Below, one piece after another: positions 41,728 to 50,228 of a DNA stretch of 64,000 nt. The DNA is from Paracyclopina nana (Eukaryota; Arthropoda; Copepoda; Cyclopoida; Cyclopettidae), in the NCBI GenBank assembly GCA_019096065.1, contig JAGUCH010000002.1:7700501-7764500 (forward strand), read 5' to 3'. Within the stretch, counting starts at the first letter, position 1, and each line of letters opens with the position of its first letter. The notes under the pieces were generated by a model that had not been told where the DNA came from, made no database searches, and was given only the letters and a program-made list of their open reading frames with translations. A program made the translations under genes and the position numbers.

Positions 41728-44700
41728 GTGGCAATGCAATTAATCAAGCTGAAGCGTGAAGCCAAAAAGTCCAAATTGTCCACATCACGCTGCTTTAGAG
41801 TAGTTCCTGTCATAGTTTGCAATGGAATTAAAGAAATAAAAACTAACATGGTTCTCGACGAAGCCTCAAGCAGTTCTTTCATCAGCAACCAACTCTATAA
41901 TGATTTGAATCTAACGGGCCAAAAGGTCTCATATCATGTGTCATCCATTAATGACAAAATACAAAAAATGGAAAGCCATAAATGCGAAATCACGATAAAG
42001 CCGATACTCCCCACCAAACAAAGCTTCAAAATAAAAGCTTACACTTCAGAAGGCATCAACAAATTGATTGCATTACCGGACTACGGCAAACTCAAAGATA
42101 AATTTGACTTTCTAAAACCAATTTCATTTCCGGAACTACATGATGGACCAGTTGAAATACTTCTAGGCATCAACTACCCGGCTTTACACACAAGCTTCAA
42201 AGACATAACAGGACCAAATCCGGATTCACCCTTAGTTAGAGAGACAGTATTCGGCAACACACTGACTTACACGAATCCGGATTTCAACAAAAAAGTCGCA
42301 CTCTTGACACACGAAGTGATTGATCAAGAATGCCCCGAGCTCAAACACATCATGAAAGCTTTATTTGATGACGACTCTCAAGGTCTCAAAGAAGCAGATC
42401 CAGAAAACTTACTGACATATGAAGAAAAGAAAGCTCGGAACATTATACAAGGCACTATTCATAAAACCTCAAAGGGCAATTTAGCCATGCGAGTACCATT
42501 CCACACTTATCCAGACCCACCGCCACTTCCAAACAATTATTACCAAGTACTGAACTTCGAAATGAAACAAGAAGACAGACTTGGCCCCGAAGCTATGAAA
42601 CAAGTAGATGATACTATAGACGAAATGGTCAAATACGGCTGCTTAAGACTACTACGAGATGATGAAAACAAACTCGTTGGCTTCTACATACCTCGAGTAA
42701 TGGTCATAAAAATCGACAGACTAACCACAAAAGTCAGAGTTTGCATGGATGCAGCAAGGCCATATGGTCCAGAAAGACTTTCACTCAATTCACAAGTACT
42801 AACTGGCGAGAAATTACAAGGTGACATATGGTCAATCTGGATCAGATTTCGCATGAAAAAACACGGATACATAGCAGACGCTGAGAAAATGTTCTTAAAC
42901 GTGCACCTCATGGAAGAGGACAAGCCCTTTCACAGAATGATCCACAGAGGCAAAGCGTACCAATTCGAATCATGGGTTTTTGGCAATGCAGCCTCACCTT
43001 ATGCAGCACTTTATACAATGAAACAAATAGCTAAAGATAATAAATTACATCCAATTACTGAGTATGTCTTCAGTGAATGCCTCTACATGGACGATATCAT
43101 CTTCAGCTGCACTTCCACAGAGGAAGCTCTCAGCGTATACAATGACTGCAAAAACGTACACGCCAAATCCAGAATGGTCTTCAAAAAATGGGTTTCTTCA
43201 GACAGAGACTTCATGAGACAAATAGAAACAGAGGATTGGCATCCATCATTCGAAATTAACTCGAACACTCCAAATGTCAAAGCGCTTGGCATCAATTGGA
43301 TCTCTGAAGAAGACCTCATTTGCTTCAAACCACTAAAAATCCACATCACTGACTCTGACCTAAAAAATATCACCAGACGATACATAGTATCTATAGTAGC
43401 TCAAATCTTTGACCCACATGATCTACTAGCCCCTTTCACACTAAAAGGGAGACTAATAGCACAAGAAGTCTGGGGACTTAATGACACGCTAAAAATCGAC
43501 TGGGACGACAAACTGGCTTCCTTCGCAGACAAGGATGACAGGATCAACCCAATACTAAAAGCATTCCAAAAATTCGCTAATGAAGCCAAAAGAATTGACG
43601 AAATAAAGCTTCCACGCTACGTGACTACGCATGTCAAAGTCACAAAACGCGAATTACATGCATTTTGCGATGCCTCGAAAAAAGCTTACTGCGTTGCAGT
43701 TTACCTACGCACAATTTACAGAAATGACTTTGACGAAACAAGAATAATGGCACATTTGATTGTAGCCAAAAAGAAACTCATCTCAGCTTCCGGACGAACG
43801 ATTCCACAAGCAGAACTGATGGGAGCAGTCTGTGCTACTCAAATCACACCAAACACGTCAAATCAACTAGACCTAATCGATATGTCAATCGAAAAAACGG
43901 ACGTACATTATTATCTAGATAGCAAATGCACTCTACACTGGATTAAAAGATCCAAAAGACGGCTCATACCTTTCGTTGCTACCAGAACATGTGCAATCAA
44001 AGAAAAAACAGACAAAAACCAATGGCACTATGTGGATACTAACTCAAATCCAGCCGACAAAGGCACTCGCAGTCTTAGTTTTGACGAGTTCGTGGCACAA
44101 AGTGAACTTTGGTTCAAAGGACCAAACCTTGAAGACCCAGATTACACATATCCATCAGATGAAGAGTTCCAAAACATGCCAAAGGAAGAAGAGGATGAAC
44201 TTAGATCATCCATGGCAAAAATATGTCTCTTTAGCCACTTGAAATTACATAACTACAATCCCTCAATGTCATTTGACAAATTAAGGCCTCTATTCAAATT
44301 GGAAGCGTCATGGCCAAACAAACAGATCGATGTTTTCAAGTATCTTAATAAGAAACATAACATTCTATTCACCCACGAGTACATTAAAAAGCATTATAAC
44401 GATCTAGTCAGCCTAATCCAAGCAGTTGCATGGATTGACTACGGTAGAACAAAATTGGCACACAAAGCATGCCAAAAAAGAACCTCAGCTAGAAAAGTCC
44501 TAGAAAGCTTCAATCTAAAGACAGAAGCTACCTCAATTCTAGAAATCAACAGACAAGCTCTAACATTCCTCATCATAGAAGCACAAAAGGAGTCCTTTTC
44601 TAACAAAGATCGAAACCTAAAGGATGATCTACTAAAATTCTTTGCAAAAATCGATTCAAATGGAGTCATACGCGGGGAATCCCGACTAGAAAACTCACCC

Positions 44701-45882
44701 GTAATATCTATTTTTCAAAGGAGGCCAATACTACTGTCTCGCAGACACTCGCTGACATACTTAATTGTAAAAGACATTCACGAAATAAATCACTGCTCAC
44801 TAAGAGAAACAATCACAGAAGTCTCGAGGTTCTTCCAAATAACTGGCCTTCGTATACTTGCAAAAGATATAATTAGACACTGCTATGAATGCAATAAAGC
44901 AAAAGGAAAGCCTTACCAAAGTCAACATATGGCTGCTCTTCCGGATTTAAAACTCGACAAACTTCGCTTATTTGAAAATGTCTCCATGGACTTCGCAGGG
45001 CCAATTAAAGTAAAAATTGGGAGACCTATATTCCACTTCTACTTCCTAGTTATTGTTTGTCAGCAAACACACGCGTTCCATATGGAAATAACTGAAAGTC
45101 TTGCAACTGAACACGTACTGACAGCACTACAACGCTTTAGCAGCAAAAGACGCATTCCTAAGACAATTCGATCAGACAATGCAGCGCAATTCCTTGCAGC
45201 TAAAAAATTGACAGTACCTGACACGAACAAAATAATAAAAGAACTGCACATAGAAGACTGGGACTTTTCACCAGTATATAGCCCACAAAATAATGGGCTT
45301 TCAGAAATAATGGTCAAACTAGCAAAACAAAGACTCCCAAACCTTAAAACCACTGAATTTACACTGGATAGCTTGTACACATACGCTGAAATGATAACAT
45401 GTCTTATAAACGATCGGCCAATTGACTACGTAGACACAGAAAACATAGATCGAGTACTATGCATAAATGACATATTAAAAAGCGGACTCGAAATTGACAA
45501 TAGCGAGCTTGAAGTAATAAACAAAAACAGCCAATTCGCGGAACTATACTTAGGAGTACAAACCTTAATAGATACTTTCTGGAAAGACTGGACAACTGCA
45601 GTCATAGACAAACTTCGAAGCTACCCCAAATGGACAAAATTCAGAGATGACCCCAAAATCGGAGAAATTTGCATTCTCATGACATCCGAAACTAAAAAAC
45701 GTCATACCTGGCCTTACGGCAGAATAAAAGAATTAATACGTGACTCAGATAACATAGTCAGAAAGTGCCTGATGCTCATACCCAGAAATCAAATAAAAAC
45801 AAAATTACACGAAATAAAACCACCCCGTGAAGAAATTTATTCAATTCGTCAAATAATTCCGCTACACTTAATGAAAGATTAA
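41728..45882 (+). CDS. Retroelement Pol polyprotein (protease, RT, RNase H, integrase)
   Basis: About 1384 residues after the gag stop, with the open frame beginning at 41602; the first ATG is 41734. Order: aspartic-protease-like region, in which the usual D-S/T-G reads LDEASSSSFIS; reverse transcriptase with VCMDAARP and YMDD at residues 453-456; RNase H (FCDASKKAYCVAVYL, YYLDSKCTLHWIK, NPADKGTR); HHCC zinc-binding motif (HEINHCSLRE...CYECNKAKG); and integrase core with Asp ~1087, Asp ~1150 and Glu ~1193 (in NNGLSEIMVK). The C-terminal segment is DUF5641-like (WPYGRIKELIRDSDN). No internal stop. Expression is probably by -1 frameshift from gag. Confidence 0.94.
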   Translation: MAMQLIKLKREAKKSKLSTSRCFRVVPVIVCNGIKEIKTNMVLDEASSSSFISNQLYNDLNLTGQKVSYHVSSINDKIQKMESHKCEITIKPILPTKQSFKIKAYTSEGINKLIALPDYGKLKDKFDFLKPISFPELHDGPVEILLGINYPALHTSFKDITGPNPDSPLVRETVFGNTLTYTNPDFNKKVALLTHEVIDQECPELKHIMKALFDDDSQGLKEADPENLLTYEEKKARNIIQGTIHKTSKGNLAMRVPFHTYPDPPPLPNNYYQVLNFEMKQEDRLGPEAMKQVDDTIDEMVKYGCLRLLRDDENKLVGFYIPRVMVIKIDRLTTKVRVCMDAARPYGPERLSLNSQVLTGEKLQGDIWSIWIRFRMKKHGYIADAEKMFLNVHLMEEDKPFHRMIHRGKAYQFESWVFGNAASPYAALYTMKQIAKDNKLHPITEYVFSECLYMDDIIFSCTSTEEALSVYNDCKNVHAKSRMVFKKWVSSDRDFMRQIETEDWHPSFEINSNTPNVKALGINWISEEDLICFKPLKIHITDSDLKNITRRYIVSIVAQIFDPHDLLAPFTLKGRLIAQEVWGLNDTLKIDWDDKLASFADKDDRINPILKAFQKFANEAKRIDEIKLPRYVTTHVKVTKRELHAFCDASKKAYCVAVYLRTIYRNDFDETRIMAHLIVAKKKLISASGRTIPQAELMGAVCATQITPNTSNQLDLIDMSIEKTDVHYYLDSKCTLHWIKRSKRRLIPFVATRTCAIKEKTDKNQWHYVDTNSNPADKGTRSLSFDEFVAQSELWFKGPNLEDPDYTYPSDEEFQNMPKEEEDELRSSMAKICLFSHLKLHNYNPSMSFDKLRPLFKLEASWPNKQIDVFKYLNKKHNILFTHEYIKKHYNDLVSLIQAVAWIDYGRTKLAHKACQKRTSARKVLESFNLKTEATSILEINRQALTFLIIEAQKESFSNKDRNLKDDLLKFFAKIDSNGVIRGESRLENSPVISIFQRRPILLSRRHSLTYLIVKDIHEINHCSLRETITEVSRFFQITGLRILAKDIIRHCYECNKAKGKPYQSQHMAALPDLKLDKLRLFENVSMDFAGPIKVKIGRPIFHFYFLVIVCQQTHAFHMEITESLATEHVLTALQRFSSKRRIPKTIRSDNAAQFLAAKKLTVPDTNKIIKELHIEDWDFSPVYSPQNNGLSEIMVKLAKQRLPNLKTTEFTLDSLYTYAEMITCLINDRPIDYVDTENIDRVLCINDILKSGLEIDNSELEVINKNSQFAELYLGVQTLIDTFWKDWTTAVIDKLRSYPKWTKFRDDPKIGEICILMTSETKKRHTWPYGRIKELIRDSDNIVRKCLMLIPRNQIKTKLHEIKPPREEIYSIRQIIPLHLMKD

Positions 45883-46355
45883 AATGACGTCACAGCATCC
45901 CTCATTTCAAGGTCAAATCAATCCTCACACGCGGGGAAAGCAGTTTTTTCCAGATATATGTGACTCCCGGCTCGCGATTGGACGCGGGGAACAGTTCATG
46001 TCACGTGATCACGCGCATGAGCGGGGAAAATATTGACAAACGGAACTTACGCACTATTTTGCGTAACATAAACAACTTCCGAACGGGAAATGACCGAGCG
46101 AAGAGCCGACAACAATAAAAAGTCGGAACTTTTACAAAAATTAATAAGAATGCAAATAACGAGAGAAATCAACAAATACTCATTTAAATCACATGACACT
46201 CGCCATCATAACTGGTTTGCGACTGCGCACGGGCAAGCGCACCATCAATCTAACCAGTTTCGCCCTCGCCCGAGTATAAAAAGACGGGTAAATCTCTTAT
46301 CGCTCCACATTCACACACACACATCTGAACAGACCAGATAAACTTCTCTCTCGAC
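45883..46355 (+). promoter_or_regulatory. Internal spacer and promoter before retroelement ORF3
   Basis: 473 bp, much richer in G+C than pol. The string CGCGGGGAA occurs at about 45932 and 45975 and again just before the 3' LTR at 47820. A CACGTG E-box lies near 46002. TATAAAAAG at 46275-46283, 73 nt before the ORF3 ATG, followed by a CA-rich leader, looks like a genuine core promoter. Confidence 0.6.
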
Positions 46356-47807
46356 ATGGCTTACCAATCCCAAGACGGTGCTGGCTACCCATTCGATCTC
46401 GCCCTAATATACAGGGAACTTAAAAACAAAGGCATTATGACAGCCAGCCTACTTATGGACCCGAGAAAACGAGTTCTTGGTGCCAAAGAACAGTGTGGCA
46501 GCGTGGAAAAGAAAGACTTTCCATTACGCATATTGAACGATAGGTTGAAATGGGTCGAGGCCGACATGAGGCGACTCGAATTATTAAGCGAAGGCAGATT
46601 TCGCGACTCTTTGAATGTTTACGGGGAATTAGCCCAGGCTTTCGAAAATGATATGCGGCTAGTCAATCCTAATGATGACCCGTATGAAATGTTTTGTAAA
46701 ACCTTCACGCAGGAAAGTAGGGCACACGCCAAAACACAATGGACACGCTTAAAAGATGAACGGCGCCGTCTTATCGAAAAGATCGACGCCAAAACGAGGC
46801 CAAAACAGGCGGCCAACACTCCCTTGCAGACGGGCCGCAACTTTCCGAACACGAGGAGAGATTTGGAGGACATTGGACGCAACTTTCCGATTTCTTTCAC
46901 ATTTAGAGATCCTCGCATCGATGCTCCGGGGATGTCTTCCACCTTGACGTCTGACAAAATCGTGATAGTCAATGCGCAAGCGATTGCTCGAATCGCTGCA
47001 GAGAACCCTAACATCAATATAAAAGACTTCTATGACCCGAAAGGGTACCAAATGACTTTTCACGAAAAACGCGAGCTGCGCAAGCAGGAAGCCAACTACG
47101 TGGTCTTCCTCAGGTCGAGGCCAGGGTTCACAAACAACCCACAAACTGTTGATTTGGTCTCGCCTTCTCCGTCGCCTTCACCCTCGCCTTCTCCCTCACA
47201 CACAGGGTCCAATAGCTCATACAGACCGAGCGCTACGCCATCCAATTCGTCAGGTAGTAGCTCTTCTTCATATACAATGGGATCAGACCCCTCACTTACT
47301 TCCGGATCCACCACATCAGTGTCCACACCCTCAGGAATGATTACTCCAGAGGAACAACAACGCAAAAAAGACGAGATGGACAACGCAATTGCCGAGGCGG
47401 TGAATCGAATTAAGAGAGAATACGAGTCTCAGCAATCCCGGTCTGATCACGTTCCGCCCCCATCACGAGTCCCAATGCCGCCTCCTCTTCCGCTATCGGA
47501 TTTGGTCCCGCCTACGCCTACCCTCAAAGTCAAAATTAAGGCGGAAACTTTGCCACCACCTTACGAAGGGGATGACCGAACTCCGCCCCCTCAACAGCTG
47601 CCACCATCGCAACCGCAGCCGCATCAGCAGCAACAGGCACCTCAGCTAGAGGACGAGCGGATTGCCCCGCCTATGCCGGCCAACCCACAAGATCCGTTTG
47701 GGTTGGAATCGTTGGGGGAGGACGATGGCGAAGACGCGAACATGGAGATCGGGGAAGAAGAGTCAAGACAACTGCTGGCTCCAGACGACGACGAAGTTAA
47801 GGGCTAA
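46356..47807 (+). CDS. Retroelement ORF3 in env position: non-envelope, Pro-rich protein
   Basis: 483 aa of unknown family. It has no signal peptide, no membrane helix and no furin-like site, so it is not an envelope protein. Residues 1-150 are helical and charged (LNDRLKWVEADMRRLELL). Residues ~180-255 look like a compact domain (ITFRDPRIDAPGM-like, NPNINIKDFYDPKGYQMTF). Then come a perfect Ser-Pro repeat, a Ser/Thr-rich stretch, a Lys/Glu helix, a Pro-rich region with PPPY at 400-403, a Gln-rich tract and an acidic tail. Base composition is far less A-rich than gag and pol, suggesting separate origin. It ends 21 bp before the 3' LTR and has its own TATA box. Confidence 0.85.
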   Translation: MAYQSQDGAGYPFDLALIYRELKNKGIMTASLLMDPRKRVLGAKEQCGSVEKKDFPLRILNDRLKWVEADMRRLELLSEGRFRDSLNVYGELAQAFENDMRLVNPNDDPYEMFCKTFTQESRAHAKTQWTRLKDERRRLIEKIDAKTRPKQAANTPLQTGRNFPNTRRDLEDIGRNFPISFTFRDPRIDAPGMSSTLTSDKIVIVNAQAIARIAAENPNINIKDFYDPKGYQMTFHEKRELRKQEANYVVFLRSRPGFTNNPQTVDLVSPSPSPSPSPSPSHTGSNSSYRPSATPSNSSGSSSSSYTMGSDPSLTSGSTTSVSTPSGMITPEEQQRKKDEMDNAIAEAVNRIKREYESQQSRSDHVPPPSRVPMPPPLPLSDLVPPTPTLKVKIKAETLPPPYEGDDRTPPPQQLPPSQPQPHQQQQAPQLEDERIAPPMPANPQDPFGLESLGEDDGEDANMEIGEEESRQLLAPDDDEVKG

Positions 47808-47828
47808 TCGAGCCCTCAACGCGGGGAA

Positions 47829-48042
47829 TGAAGAAAGTTATTTTGTATTTGAATTTTCCCGCCCCTGATTATGTAAAATCAGCTAACGCATCGTCAGCTC
47901 AATAAACCGCAGTCACGTTTTGTTTATCACATAGTAAAGTTGTATTACTTTCACTCATCGTTCAATCTGAGTTAGCGCTCTCTTGGCAATCGTCGGCAAC
48001 ATCTCTCCAAACGTAGCATTCTTGGAGCAGATCTTCCTTTCA
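47829..48042 (+). repeat. 3' LTR (214 bp)
   Basis: Identical by eye to the 5' LTR. Preceded by GCGGGGAA, a purine-rich tract that can serve as the plus-strand primer. AATAAA at 47901. Confidence 0.93.
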
Positions 48043-50213
48043 GCTAGAGCCGTAAAACGCGAAAACGCACCCATAGTAATAAAAACCAGGCTAAGAGGCA
48101 AAAATTACTTTAAGGCATCTCTAGGTCCAAAAGCTGATTGGACCTCATGAGTTAGGTCCCAAGGAGTCCAAAACTGGTCCTAACTCAAAAACTTTGCTAC
48201 ATGGTGCGTTTGGCTAGAGCCAAAAAACGCGAAAACGCACCCATAGTAGTAAAACAAGCTATGAGGCAAAAATTACTTTGAGGCATCTCTAAGTCCAAAA
48301 GCTAATTGGACCTCATGAGTTAGGTCCCAAGGAGTCCAAAACTGGTCCTAACACAAAAACTTTGCTACATGGTGCGTTTGGCTAGAGCCAAAAAACGCGA
48401 AAACGCACCAATAGTAATAAAAACCAGGCTATGAGGCAAAAACTACTTTGAGGCATCTCTAGGTCCAAAAGCTGATTGGACCTCATGAGTAAGGTCCCAA
48501 GGAGTCCAAAACTGGTCCTAACTCAAAAACTTTGCTACATGGTGCGTTTGGCTAGAGCCGAAAAACGCGAAAACGCACCCATAGTAATGAAAACCAGGCT
48601 ATGAGGCAAAAATTACTTTGAGGCATCTCTAGGTCCAAAAGCTAATGGACCTCATGAGTTAGGTCCCAAGAAGTCCAAAACTGGTCCTAACTCAAAAACT
48701 TCACTACATGGTGCGTTTGGCTAGAGCCGAAAAACGCGAAAACGCACCCATAGTAATAAAAACCAGGCTAAGAGGCAAAAATTACTTTGAGGCATCTCTA
48801 GGTCCAAAAGCTGATTGGACCTCATGAGTTAGGTCCCAAGGAGTCCAAAACTGGTCCTAACTCAAAAACTTCACTACATGGTGCGTTTGGCTAGAGCCAA
48901 AAAACGCGAAAACGCACCCATAGTAGTAAAACAAGCTATGAGGCAAAAATTACTTTGAGGCATCTCTAAGTCCAAAAGCTAATTGGACCTCATGAGTTAG
49001 GTCCCAAGGAGTCCAAAACTGGTCCTAACTCAAAAACTTTGCTACATGGTGCGTTTGGCTAGAGCCAAAAAACGCGAAAACGCACCAATAGTAATAAAAA
49101 CCAGGCTATGAGGCAAAAACTACTTTGAGGCATCTCTAGGTCCAAAAGCTGATTGGACCTCATGAGTAAGGTCCCAAGGAGTCCAAAACTGGTCCTAACT
49201 CAAAAACTTTGCTACATGGTGCGTTTGGCTAGAGCCGAAAAACGCGAAAACGCACCCATAGTAATGAAAACCAGGCTATGAGGCAAAAATTACTTTGAGG
49301 CATCTCTAGGTCCAAAAGCTAATTGGACCTCATGAGTTAGGTCCCAAGAAGTCCAAAACTGGTCCTAACTCAAAAACTTCATTACATGGTGCGTTTGGCT
49401 AGAGCCGAAAAACGCAAAAACACACCCATAGTAATGAAAACCAGGCTATGAGGCAAAAATTACTTTGAGGCATCTCTAGGTCCAAAAGCTAATTGGACCT
49501 CATGAGTTAGGTCCCAAGAAGTCCAAAACTGGTCCTAACTCAAAAACTTTGATACATGGTGCGTTTGGCTAGAGCCGAAAAACGCGAAAACACACCCATA
49601 GTAATAAAAACCAGGCTATGAGTCAAAAATTACTTCGAGGCATCTCTAGGTCCAAAAGCTGATTGGACCTCATGAGTTAGGTCCCAAGAAGTCCAAAACT
49701 GGTCCTAACTCAAAAACTTCACTACATGGTGCGTTTGGCTAGAGCCGAAAAACGCGAAAACGCACCCATAGTAATAAAAACCAGGCTATGAGTCAAAAAT
49801 TATTTTGAGGCATCTCTAGGTCCAAAAGCTGATTGGACCTCATGAGTTAGGTCCAAAAGCTAATTGGACATCATGAGTTAGGTCCCAAGAAGTCCAAAAC
49901 TGGTCCTAACTCAAAAACTTCACTACATGGTGCGTTTGGCTAGAGCCGAAAAACGCGAAAACGCACCCATAGTAATAAAAACCAGGCTATGAGGCAAAAA
50001 TTACTTTGAGGCATCTCTAGGTCAAAAAGCTAATTGGACCTCATGAGTTAGGTCCCAAGAAGTCCAGAACTGGTCCTAACTCAAAAACTTCACTACATGG
50101 TGCGTTTGGCTAGAGCCGAAAAACGCGAAAACGCACCCATAGTAATAAAAACCAGGCTATGAGGCAAAAATTACTTTGAGGCATCTCTAGGTCAAAAAGC
50201 TAATTGGACCTCA
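48043..50213 (+). repeat. Satellite array, continuation after the retroelement
   Basis: About 12.8 units of the same ~170-bp repeat in the same orientation as 37500-38487. One unit near 49836-49890 carries a ~34-bp internal duplication between two AGGTCC copies. A diagnostic one-base deletion (GCTAATGG for GCTAATTGG) seen at 38404 recurs at 48641, showing block duplication. Confidence 0.92.
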
Positions 50214-50228
50214 TGAGGTCCAATTAGC
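50199..50228. repeat. Perfect 30-bp palindrome at the array inversion point
   Basis: The arms read GCTAATTGGACCTCA and its exact complement with no spacer, centre between 50213 and 50214. Left of it all units run one way, right of it the other way. It falls on the GGACCT/AGGTCC inverted motif present in every unit. Confidence 0.9.

Larger units (their letters stand above)
38488..48042 (+). mobile_element. Complete Bel/Pao-type LTR retroelement
   Basis: 9555 bp flanked by a GCTAG target duplication (38483-38487 and 48043-48047). It has two identical 214-bp LTRs starting TG and ending CA, a primer-binding site, gag, pol and a third ORF. The pol order protease-RT-RNase H-integrase with DUF1758/A17-type protease and the gag DUF1759-like region place it in Bel/Pao. 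Identical LTRs imply recent insertion. All three ORFs are open, so it may be autonomous. Confidence 0.93.

Noticed and set aside
47149-47340. Overlapping frames within the Ser/Pro repeat of ORF3
   Set aside because: They are by-products of the repetitive Ser-Pro codons; the 483-codon frame is the longest and has the promoter.
46356-47807. ORF3 as a retroviral envelope gene
   Set aside because: No signal peptide, no hydrophobic fusion or membrane segment, and no cysteine-rich ectodomain.
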